Positions 1 through 6,133 of a DNA stretch of 64,000 bases are shown here, piece after piece (within the stretch, counting starts at the first letter, position 1; each line of letters begins with the position of its first letter). The notes under the pieces were generated by a model. It was not told where the DNA came from. It did no database searches and saw only the letters and a program-made list of their open reading frames with translations. The stretch spans positions 1 to 64,000 of the forward strand of contig JAKLIW010000012.1 in NCBI GenBank assembly GCA_022709425.1, read 5' to 3'. The stretch is from a bacterium (lineage in GTDB: Bacteria; UBP6; UBA1177; JAKLFG01). Made by a program: the position numbers and the translations under genes.

Positions 1-10
1 TGCCGTCCTT

Positions 11-72
11 CCTCGGGTAAGATATCAAATGTCTTGACGTACCGCTCCTCGGTAAGATTTTAGATGTCTTGA
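11..72. repeat. Imperfect tandem repeat at left edge
   Basis: Two similar units, 11-37 and 47-72, share CCTCGG(G)TAAGAT and ATGTCTTGA with a few differences and a period of about 36 bp. They lie upstream of the MNT/HEPN promoter. They may be the end of a longer array that begins outside the window. No function can be assigned. Confidence 0.5.
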
Positions 73-81
73 TTCGTGGAG

Positions 82-109
82 TTGCGATTTTATTTTCTTT
101 TGGTATCAT
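82..109 (+). promoter_or_regulatory. Sigma70-type promoter for MNT/HEPN pair
   Basis: TTGCGA (82-87), a 16-bp spacer and TATCAT (104-109). A transcript would begin near 116, just upstream of the Shine-Dalgarno GGAGG at 123-127 and the ATG at 132. This supports that start over longer in-frame alternatives, which would begin upstream of the promoter. Confidence 0.45.
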
Positions 110-131
110 CCTCCTGTGGATGGAGGGTCCG

Positions 132-467
132 ATGAAACGGAAAACAATAACTAACCGCATGGTTTCAGCCTTTTTCAAGAACGCGCTCGCGAGCCTTGGT
201 GTGGCCTATGACCGCATCCTTATGTTCGGATCGCGGGCGACCGGCACCGAACGCGCCGACAGCGATTGGGATGTGATGATCGTGACGCGTGACAGACTCG
301 GCGACGCCGAGATACGCTCATTGCGGACCCGGCTCCGCATCATGTTCCATGACACCTGCGGCGCCGACGCCATCGACATCATCGTCATGGACCGCGCCCG
401 GTACGAAGAAGAGAAACGGCAGATAAACACCATGGCCAACGCCGCGACGGCGGGAGTGTCTTTATGA
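132..467 (+). CDS. mntA: Minimal nucleotidyltransferase (MNT-type antitoxin)
   Basis: A small protein of 111 residues with the polymerase-beta-type nucleotidyltransferase signature GSRATG followed ten residues on by DSDWD, then a downstream acidic strand (DAIDIIVMD). That is the GS-X10-DxD pattern of MNT domains. In MntA/HepT modules the MNT protein neutralises the HEPN ribonuclease, in characterised cases by AMPylating it. The gene overlaps the following HEPN gene by four bases (ATGA), as expected for an antitoxin-toxin pair. I chose the ATG at 132 because it has GGAGG five bases upstream. The family call is strong; its activity here is inferred. Confidence 0.85.
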   Translation: MKRKTITNRMVSAFFKNALASLGVAYDRILMFGSRATGTERADSDWDVMIVTRDRLGDAEIRSLRTRLRIMFHDTCGADAIDIIVMDRARYEEEKRQINTMANAATAGVSL

Positions 468-850
468 AAAAGCAAGCCGCCGAATGGCTGGCCAAAGCCG
501 AAGGCGATATCGCCGCCGCCGAGGCGTTATTCCGACTGGGTCTCCCGCATCGCGAGATCGTTTGCTTTCACTGCCAACAGGCAGTCGAGAAGTATCTTAA
601 GGCATACATGGATGAGAATGCCATACCGATACCGCATATCCACGATCTCGATTCGTTGCTGACCCTTTGCATCGAACACAACAATGATTTTTCCGCGCTG
701 GATCGCTATCAGATCGCATCGCTGACCGATTTCGCGGTCGAATATCGCTATCCGACCTCGTTGGCAACTCCGGAAGAAGACGAAACAAAGAAATTTGTTG
801 CGCTTGCAAAAGAGGTCGGCGCCTTCATTTCTGAGCGGCTATCCCGCTGA
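464..850 (+). CDS. HEPN domain protein (HepT-like toxin)
   Basis: A 128-residue, mostly helical HEPN-domain protein (PF05168 type). Around residues 28-45 it carries the typical CFHCQQAVEKYLKAYM helix, then HIHDLDSLL, and near the C-terminus a YRYP motif common in this subgroup. HEPN proteins paired with MNT proteins act as RNases or tRNA-targeting toxins. No canonical RN-x4-H catalytic motif is obvious, so this may belong to the subgroup whose chemistry is less clear. It is translationally coupled to the MNT gene through a four-base overlap. Together they form a type VII-like toxin-antitoxin module. Confidence 0.85.
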   Translation: MKKQAAEWLAKAEGDIAAAEALFRLGLPHREIVCFHCQQAVEKYLKAYMDENAIPIPHIHDLDSLLTLCIEHNNDFSALDRYQIASLTDFAVEYRYPTSLATPEEDETKKFVALAKEVGAFISERLSR

Positions 851-922
851 CTATTTCCCGCACCCGGGGAAGTTCTCGACGAACTGCACTTTGATGTCGG
901 GGAAGTTCTGCACGATCTTAAC
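851..922 (-). pseudogene. C-terminal fragment of a VENFPG-repeat protein
   Basis: Immediately downstream of the AbiEii stop, a shifted minus-strand frame encodes 23 residues ending in a TAG: VKIVQNFPDIKVQFVENFPG then CGK. The alternating VxNFPD/VENFPG pattern looks like the repeated strands of 7(1)-septoil-knot-type proteins (DUF6150-like). No start codon or upstream domain remains, so this is a coding scar. A second VENFPG fragment lies on the far side of the AbiE pair. The family attribution is from memory of the motif and is moderate. Confidence 0.5.
862..880. repeat. 19-bp direct repeat, left copy (flanks AbiE)
   Basis: ACCCGGGGAAGTTCTCGAC occurs here and again, identical and in the same orientation, at 2404-2422. 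The two copies bracket the AbiEi/AbiEii genes exactly. On the minus strand each copy encodes VENFPG, so the repeat is coding sequence from the flanking fragments and could act as a recombination or insertion scar. Confidence 0.85.
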
Positions 923-1754
923 GCATATCATCCAGCGTCCGACAATACTTCACAACGACCGTGAACGCCTCGTCGAGCGGAACCGACGAGGTGAGTCCCG
1001 CCGTCATGTTCTTCCACCCTTTTTTAAGAAGCGTGAGATCGATCGCCCTCACCGCCGGGGTCAATCGTTCCGGCAGTTGATCGCCGCGCGCGCTGAAGGT
1101 CGCCGCCAGCGCCTCTTTCAGCACCGGCATCCGGCACTGCGGTAGAAATCGGTGGAGGTCGTACACATCCTTTGAGCGGGAATTATCCGAACCGCGCACC
1201 AGAAGCGTGTGCAGTTTTTCGGCGGCGGCTGATTCTATGGTGTAGGTCTTCCAGGTCAGCGACTGTTCGCCGACGAGCGCCGCCAACATACGGACCTCCG
1301 GCGCGGGAACGACCACATCACCCGTCGCCAGATCGAGATGCAGAGACTGCGCTTTCAGATATTTCTCGGGCATCTCGCCGATACCGCCGCGAAAGAAGTA
1401 CCGGATGCCGCCGTACTCACCGAGGGTTTGAAGTTCCGCCGTTCTCTCGTATCGGAACCAGACGCCGTCATCGCTGGTCGCCTCTATCGCCGTGATCGCG
1501 ACCGTTCCGATCGCTTCGAGATCGGCATCGCTGACGATCGCATCGAGGTCCATCGTATAGCGCGGTGAGTGAAAGGCCCGGAGCGCGACATATCCTCCCT
1601 TGAAAACAATATGCTCGAACAGATGCGTTTCGCGGGTAAGCCGCGCGACCATTCTTTCGAGGAGGAACATCGTTTGGACATTCTGATAGGCGACCCGTTC
1701 GGCGATCGAAATGGAAAGCAGTCGCGATCGAATGGTGTCTGCGAGGCCGGTCAT
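918..1754 (-). CDS. abiEii: AbiEii-type nucleotidyltransferase toxin
   Basis: A 278-residue member of the AbiEii/AbiGii toxin family. The nucleotidyltransferase core is visible at about residues 45-75: FEHIVFKGGYVALRAF followed by SPRYTMDLDAI, where the GG motif and DLD carry nucleotide and metal binding. Around residue 195 SRSKDVYDLHRF matches the conserved K-D-xYDL segment. Characterised members transfer nucleotides to tRNA acceptor stems and arrest growth, giving phage abortive infection. The gene overlaps abiEi by four bases. Its last codons run directly into the VENFPG fragment downstream, consistent with insertion into another gene. Confidence 0.9.
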   Translation of the reverse strand: MTGLADTIRSRLLSISIAERVAYQNVQTMFLLERMVARLTRETHLFEHIVFKGGYVALRAFHSPRYTMDLDAIVSDADLEAIGTVAITAIEATSDDGVWFRYERTAELQTLGEYGGIRYFFRGGIGEMPEKYLKAQSLHLDLATGDVVVPAPEVRMLAALVGEQSLTWKTYTIESAAAEKLHTLLVRGSDNSRSKDVYDLHRFLPQCRMPVLKEALAATFSARGDQLPERLTPAVRAIDLTLLKKGWKNMTAGLTSSVPLDEAFTVVVKYCRTLDDMR

Positions 1755-2317
1755 GTGTTCTCCATTATGCCGGTGAGCGTTTCCCCGTGTTTGAGTATGG
1801 CCGATTCATAACCCATTGCCCGCGCCATCGCCATGATCTTCGGAAAAGTCGTCTTTTTTTCCTTGATCGCCCGGATCGCCGCCGTGACGGCGTTCTGCAA
1901 ACCCATCTTGGCGGAAAAGCGGAACGCCTCGACGACCGCGCGGTCGATATCGCAGATGCGGAACAGATCATGCTGCTCGATACCGATGTCGAGCGGCCCT
2001 TTCGTGCGTATCAGGCGGTATCGCCGGTCCGTTGTCCGGATGGTCGGCGGTACGATGACCCATACCTGTTGCGGCGGCTGATCGATAAGCCCGTGATAAA
2101 AAAGGGCGGAGAGACCGCCGATGACGATATTTTTCCCGAACTTATGCTGGGCGGTGATGAAATCGATATGTTCAGGAGAAAGCCCCGCCGTCACATCAAG
2201 GTAAAGGCCCTGCGCCAATCGAAGGATCTCTTTTTTCTGTATTTTCTCTGCCAGCTCTCTGCGGGTAATGCCTGCGTTTGCCGCCGCTTCAAGAGTGAAG
2301 ATATTCTCTAATTTCAA
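1751..2317 (-). CDS. abiEi: AbiEi-family antitoxin / autoregulator
   Basis: A 188-residue AbiEi-type antitoxin. The first 50 residues form the winged-helix DNA-binding part (TLEAAANAGITRRELAEKIQ then EILRLAQGLY), and the remainder is the AbiEi_C region (VIGGLSALFYHGL, then VWVIVPP). Such antitoxins repress their own promoter and counter AbiEii, classified as a type IV system. The best start is TTG at 2317 with AGGTAG six bases upstream; there is no ATG at this position. A 26-bp palindrome at 2355-2380 is a likely binding site. Its order upstream of abiEii with an ATGA overlap is the standard one. Confidence 0.87.
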   Translation of the reverse strand: MKLENIFTLEAAANAGITRRELAEKIQKKEILRLAQGLYLDVTAGLSPEHIDFITAQHKFGKNIVIGGLSALFYHGLIDQPPQQVWVIVPPTIRTTDRRYRLIRTKGPLDIGIEQHDLFRICDIDRAVVEAFRFSAKMGLQNAVTAAIRAIKEKKTTFPKIMAMARAMGYESAILKHGETLTGIMENT

Positions 2318-2354
2318 TGCACTACCTGTTCAACAAACCCGCCATGTTCAGATA

Positions 2355-2380
2355 TTGACATTATTTTCAGAAAATGTCAA
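2355..2380. promoter_or_regulatory. Palindromic operator upstream of abiEi
   Basis: TTGACATT (2355-2362) and AATGTCAA (2373-2380) form a perfect 8-bp inverted repeat around a 10-bp centre, 37 bp upstream of the abiEi start. On the minus strand the distal arm doubles as a TTGACA -35 element; the -10 is weak. AbiEi proteins are known to bind inverted repeats in their own promoters, so autorepression is inferred. Confidence 0.6.
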
Positions 2381-2392
2381 CAAATGTTCGCG

Positions 2393-2437
2393 CTATTTTT
2401 TATACCCGGGGAAGTTCTCGACCGTCTCCCGTTGAAC
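2393..2437 (-). pseudogene. Second VENFPG coding fragment
   Basis: Directly after the stop codon of the lipoprotein gene, the same minus-strand frame continues VQRETVENFPGYKK and stops. The VENFPG core is identical in DNA to the 851-922 fragment and makes up the right copy of the 19-bp repeat. It has no start of its own. Confidence 0.45.
2404..2422. repeat. 19-bp direct repeat, right copy (flanks AbiE)
   Basis: Identical to 862-880 and in the same orientation; the similarity stops at both edges. The 1.54 kb between the copies holds only abiEi, abiEii and the abiEi operator. Confidence 0.85.
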
Positions 2438-3238
2438 TTACCGTTCGACGTTCTGCCAGGTGTAGAGTTCTATCTGGAAGAGCGACTCGACGCCGTCGGC
2501 CGTTTTTTTATAGCCGAACGAGAGCCGCCCGGTGACGGTCACCGGCACGATGTCGGTGTAGAGCTGTTCGCGGTCGACCACTAGCGGCTTCGAGCCCGAC
2601 ATCGTTTCGACATGGAGGAGATCGGCCAGCGTCGGCGGATTACAGAAGACGCATCCCGCCATGACCACGGTCGGATTGGCGAGCCAGAAATCGATCATGC
2701 GCCCATCCTGAGGGACCGGGCCGGTCGGCATGACCATTCCCGATATCGTGACCGCTGCGCCGTTCAACTGCTGAAGGACCTCTTTGGGCCATTTCTCATA
2801 CATCGTCAGGTAGAGATTGACCTTGCGGAGTCCCTGATAATTGAGGTTGTAGGGGGCGTCCCAGTTCGGTTCGACCTGCGCGAAATTCGAGCCCGCCTTC
2901 TTGAACGCGGCGGCGTTGCCGGCATTCTTCACGATGATCTGCCGCCCGTGTTCGGTATAACTTTTCTTCACCTGAAAGGCTCCCTCGGTCGTCTCCTTGA
3001 GCCCTGCCTGCCCGCCCAAGCCTGGTAAGGCGGCGGGGGGTGCGGTCAGGTCGGTCGGCGTGAGGGCTTGCCCGCCAGAGCCTTTGGCGTCGGCGGGAGG
3101 ATTCTCGGAGCCGGATTCCTTATTCAGGTTCTCGGTAATGACATCCTTCTTTCCGGCGGTGTCGGCCGTTTCCTGTTTTTTGGTGCAGGCGCTCACCGCG
3201 AGCAGGGTGAACAGGAGGAAGCAGAGGAACTGTTTCAT
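2438..3238 (-). CDS. Lipoprotein with DUF3299-like C-terminal domain
   Basis: A 266-residue lipoprotein: signal peptide with lipobox LAVSAC, then a low-complexity Lys/Glu/Gly/Pro linker to about residue 85. The globular C-terminal part contains LNGAAVTISGMVMP, CVFCNPP and a final beta-rich region. The 'L-x-G-x-x-V-x-I-x-G' start and a metal-like Cys/Pro motif resemble DUF3299 proteins, but here the motif is a CVFC pair. The linker holds two copies of an in-frame palindromic DNA repeat. It lies 3 bp downstream of the radical SAM gene and is probably the last gene of the dtxR operon. The DUF3299 link is moderate. Confidence 0.6.
   Translation of the reverse strand: MKQFLCFLLFTLLAVSACTKKQETADTAGKKDVITENLNKESGSENPPADAKGSGGQALTPTDLTAPPAALPGLGGQAGLKETTEGAFQVKKSYTEHGRQIIVKNAGNAAAFKKAGSNFAQVEPNWDAPYNLNYQGLRKVNLYLTMYEKWPKEVLQQLNGAAVTISGMVMPTGPVPQDGRMIDFWLANPTVVMAGCVFCNPPTLADLLHVETMSGSKPLVVDREQLYTDIVPVTVTGRLSFGYKKTADGVESLFQIELYTWQNVER
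3006..3100. repeat. Two REP-like palindromic repeats inside a gene
   Basis: Two 35-bp units (3006-3040 and 3066-3100), spaced exactly 60 bp, share GC(C/T)TGCCCGCC, AGCCT and a GGCGGG-type 3' arm. CCCGCC can pair with GGCGGG in each unit. Because the period is 60 bp, the encoded linker repeats in frame (PPADAKGSGGQA and PPAALPGLGGQA). Confidence 0.6.
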
Positions 3239-3241
3239 GAC

Positions 3242-4195
3242 TTATCCTTTCGTGAAGGTGTGGAGGGCGCGGACGATGAAGCGGTCGGTACCGAACGTGA
3301 CCTCGCTCACGAGCCCTTCGTTCTTGAGTGATTCAACGATATCCCACGAGGCGCCTGCCGCGTGAAGAATGCTCTCGATGTTCTCGATGCGGAGCGGGTG
3401 GACCGCCGTGATGGCGAGTATGTCGGCCCGTGCGTCGCCGGTCGAGGAGAAGGCGTTCCCCTCGTGGCCGGTGAGCATCTCGGCGGTGTCGGGCGGCAGG
3501 GCGGCGGTGAATATCTGCCACGCCGCGGCGAGGGTCTCGGGGGTCGGCAGGGTGATGTCGAGCCGCGCCGGGGGCCGCGTCGGTACGAGGATATAACTCT
3601 TTTTCGGTTTCAGGTCGGCGATGAATTTCGCGGTGGCCGTGAGCCGCGCCGCATCGTCGTTCACTTTGCCCACGAGCATCGTTTCGGTAAGTAGCGTCCC
3701 TTTGAATTCCTTCGCGAAGGTCCGTATGCCGTCGAGCAGGGCGGGCAGTGCGACCCCGTCGGCCGGGCAGTCCACTTTTCGCCACGCTGGTTGATCGAGG
3801 GTGTCGATCTTAATGGATACGATGTCGGCTTGCAGGAGGTCGCGCCGCACATCGGCGCGGTCCATGAGCGATCCGTTGGTGATGACCGCCACCTTCCCCA
3901 TCGAACGGACCGCCGCGATCTCATCGCCCAGTCGCGCGTCGAGCGTCGGTTCGCCGTCGGGGACGAACGATATCACTTCGACCGTTCCCCCTTTCTGTTT
4001 CACCGCCGCGATCTTCTCGGCGACCAGCGCGGCCAGTTCCTGCGGATCGGCGTAGTCGCGCCGAGTGGTGTCGAAGTGTTGCGTCAGTCCCACCTGACAG
4101 TAGGCGCAGGAGTAGGAGCATATCTTTTCGGGGAGCGTATTGACGCCGAGACTCCAGCCGAGCCGGCGCGAGGGGATGGGGCCGAATATCTGCAT
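3242..4195 (-). CDS. Radical SAM protein, COG0731 family
   Basis: A 317-residue radical SAM enzyme. The N-terminal FGPIPSRRLGWSLGVN motif and the CSYSCAYC cluster (Cys26, Cys30, Cys33, a CX3CX2C spacing) are typical of COG0731, the group related to TYW1-like wyosine-tRNA synthetases, although most bacterial members have no known substrate. EVISFVPDGEPTLD (GGE-like motif) and VAVITNG follow as expected. About 60 C-terminal residues look like a winged-helix tail. It sits 9 bp after the dtxR-type gene, so it may respond to iron or manganese. The enzyme class is certain; the substrate is not. Confidence 0.85.
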   Translation of the reverse strand: MQIFGPIPSRRLGWSLGVNTLPEKICSYSCAYCQVGLTQHFDTTRRDYADPQELAALVAEKIAAVKQKGGTVEVISFVPDGEPTLDARLGDEIAAVRSMGKVAVITNGSLMDRADVRRDLLQADIVSIKIDTLDQPAWRKVDCPADGVALPALLDGIRTFAKEFKGTLLTETMLVGKVNDDAARLTATAKFIADLKPKKSYILVPTRPPARLDITLPTPETLAAAWQIFTAALPPDTAEMLTGHEGNAFSSTGDARADILAITAVHPLRIENIESILHAAGASWDIVESLKNEGLVSEVTFGTDRFIVRALHTFTKG

Positions 4196-4204
4196 GGTGA
4201 AGGG

Positions 4205-4621
4205 TTATCCCTGATACTTGCCGGGGTTGGTGCAGTTCTTGAAGTGGGTCACCAGGTCGCGGAAGCGGCGGTAGGGCTCACCGGTGATGTGGTGTTCGGT
4301 GCGGCAGGCGACCTCGTCGGCGATCTTCTCGTCGAGCCCGAGTATGCCGTGGAAGAACTCGTAAAAGAGTTTATGCCGTTCGAGCAGTTCCTTGGCCAGT
4401 TTCGCGCCGATGTCGGTCAGCGTCACATAGCCGTGACTCTCGTAGTTGACATAACCGATCTCGGCCAGATGCTGGACCGCGCCGGTCACCGTGGCGGTCT
4501 TGACATTGAGCGCCTCGGCGATCTCCTTGTTGCGCGCCACCTTCCGCTCGATGGTCAGGCGGTAGATCGTTTCGAGATAATCTTCCTGAACCGAGGTAAG
4601 TCCCGATATCATTTCGGTCAT
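4205..4621 (-). CDS. DtxR/MntR-family metal-dependent repressor
   Basis: A 138-residue transcriptional regulator. Residues 1-65 are the DtxR winged helix (SVQEDYLETIYRL, then KEIAEALNVKTATVTGAVQHL). Residues 70-138 are the dimerisation and metal-binding domain, with ACRTEHHITGE matching the CR-x-EH metal site of DtxR/IdeR, where a Cys rather than an acidic residue is typical of iron-sensing members. There is no C-terminal SH3-like domain, so the length is MntR-like. It is divergent from the FeoB-like gene, and the IdeR-like box at 4716-4731 lies between them. Iron sensing is inferred. Confidence 0.85.
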   Translation of the reverse strand: MTEMISGLTSVQEDYLETIYRLTIERKVARNKEIAEALNVKTATVTGAVQHLAEIGYVNYESHGYVTLTDIGAKLAKELLERHKLFYEFFHGILGLDEKIADEVACRTEHHITGEPYRRFRDLVTHFKNCTNPGKYQG

Positions 4622-4708
4622 GGGTTTCCTCCCGTACCAGTGTCGAGGTGATTATAGTGCCGGAATGGCCGGAGTCAATAACAAAATTAGGAACTCCAAA
4701 AAAAGTTC

Positions 4709-4737
4709 TTGACAAGTTAGGTACGTCTAACTATATT
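4709..4737 (+). promoter_or_regulatory. Promoter overlapping an IdeR/DtxR-like box
   Basis: Near-consensus sigma70 promoter: TTGACA (4709-4714), 17-bp spacer, TATATT (4732-4737). The spacer is filled by an interrupted palindrome, GTTAG-GTACGT-CTAAC (4716-4731). Aligned to the IdeR/DtxR consensus it matches TTAGGT, four bases, CTAAC. A metal-loaded repressor bound here would occlude RNA polymerase. The adjacent DtxR-type gene is the obvious candidate repressor and the FeoB-like gene the target. Confidence 0.75.
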
Positions 4738-4818
4738 CAAAGAGGCGAATTTAGTTGCCAGAGGCGAGAGTTCTCGTCGAAAGGTGGACAACCTACCGGA
4801 ATGAGGTGATATTCAGGA

Positions 4819-6054
4819 ATGTTCAGTCTCGGGGCAGGCAGTCGACGCGAGGTGACCGAGCGGATAGATCGCTGGGTGCTCCACCGCCGATTCGGGGTGC
4901 CGCTCTTCATCCTTTGTATGTATTTCTTCCTGCAGGTGGTCTTTGCGGTCGGCGGTCCGGCGGCGCTCGCCCTTGAACATTTTTTTTCCCATATCGGCCG
5001 GTGGGTGGCTGCGAACGGTCCCTTCGCCGAGGGGTCGCTGGGGCTGACGCTCGTCACCAGCGTCATCGCCGGGGTGGGCGGGGTGCTCGCCTACACGCCA
5101 AACCTGTTCCTCTTATTCTTCGGTATGGCGTTTCTTGAACAGAGCGGTTATCTCGCCCGCGGCGCGGCGCTGCTCGACCGCCACATGACCCGCATCGGCC
5201 TGTCGGGCGGCTGTTTCGTGCCGCTCGCCCTCGGGTTCGGCTGTTCGGTCCCCGCGGTCATGGCGACCCGCTCGATAGCGAGCCGCCGCGAACGGATCGC
5301 CGCGATCATGATGCTACCGTTCCTTTCGTGCTCGGGCCGCCTGCCGGTCTATCTGCTCCTCGTGTCGGCCTTCTTCGCCCCGGCGTGGCGTCCGGCGGCG
5401 CTCTTCGGCGTTTATCTGGTCGGTGCTCTTGCGGCGGTCATTTTCGTGCTGATCCTGCGCAAGACGCTTCTCAAGGGCGACAATTGCGGTTGTCTTCCCG
5501 CGCTTCCCGAATATGTGATGCCGCCGGTGAAAGAGATCCTCGCCTCGTCGTGGGACCGCGGTCGCCATTTCCTCGAAAAGGCGGGGACGACGATACTCAT
5601 CGCGAGCATTCTTCTGGGACTGCTCGCGGCGTGGCCCCGGGTCGATGGGACGCCCGATGAGCAGGCGCGCGGCACCCTGCTGGGGCGGATCGGCACCGCT
5701 GTCGAGCCCGCATTCGAACTGATGGGGGGCGACTGGCGCATCGCCGACGCGGCGCTCGCGTCGCTCGCCGCCAAGGAGATGTTCGTCTCGCAGGCGGCGA
5801 TACTCTTCTCGCAGGAGGACAGCGGCGTCATCGGTTCGGGGCTTTCGGAAAAACTGCGCGAGACCTATCCGCCCGCCGCGGCGCTCGCGTTCCTTATATT
5901 CATACTCTTCTCGGCGCCGTGCGTGGCCACCTTCGCGGCGGTCAAGGCAGAGACGGGCAGTTGGAAATGGGCAACGGCGCAGTATGTGGGGATGACGCTC
6001 CTCGCCTACTTCGCGGCGGTCACCGTCTTTCAGTTGGCGCGTCTTTTTGGCTAA
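4819..6054 (+). CDS. feoB: FeoB transmembrane region lacking the G domain
   Basis: A 411-residue integral membrane protein matching the C-terminal transport part of the ferrous iron transporter FeoB. It begins at the linker before the first membrane helix (RIDRWVLHRRFGVPLF). The two Gate/core motifs are intact: PFLSCSGRLPVY with its Cys, and SAPCVATFAAVKAETGSW. The N-terminal GTPase and GDI domains, about 270 residues in ordinary FeoB, are absent, and the upstream DNA is a divergent regulator, so they cannot be encoded just upstream. GAGGTGA lies nine bases before the ATG, so the short form looks genuinely translated. No feoA is nearby. The G protein may be separate, or transport may be G-independent. 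Confidence 0.85.
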   Translation: MFSLGAGSRREVTERIDRWVLHRRFGVPLFILCMYFFLQVVFAVGGPAALALEHFFSHIGRWVAANGPFAEGSLGLTLVTSVIAGVGGVLAYTPNLFLLFFGMAFLEQSGYLARGAALLDRHMTRIGLSGGCFVPLALGFGCSVPAVMATRSIASRRERIAAIMMLPFLSCSGRLPVYLLLVSAFFAPAWRPAALFGVYLVGALAAVIFVLILRKTLLKGDNCGCLPALPEYVMPPVKEILASSWDRGRHFLEKAGTTILIASILLGLLAAWPRVDGTPDEQARGTLLGRIGTAVEPAFELMGGDWRIADAALASLAAKEMFVSQAAILFSQEDSGVIGSGLSEKLRETYPPAAALAFLIFILFSAPCVATFAAVKAETGSWKWATAQYVGMTLLAYFAAVTVFQLARLFG

Positions 6055-6081
6055 AAAGTGATGCCCGACGGCAACTTGCTG

Positions 6082-6110
6082 TTGACAAAGGTGCTTCTTT
6101 CGGCTAGCAT
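6082..6110 (+). promoter_or_regulatory. Sigma70 promoter for M23 peptidase gene
   Basis: TTGACA (6082-6087), 17-bp spacer, TAGCAT (6105-6110). It lies 24 bp upstream of the peptidase start. Confidence 0.6.
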
Positions 6111-6133
6111 CCCCCGTCGAAAACGAGGTGCCG

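Noticed and set aside
4740-4818. Remnant of the FeoB G domain upstream of the truncated gene
   Set aside because: All frames of this 80-bp stretch were read; none encodes a P-loop or G-domain motif, and the promoter lies immediately upstream.
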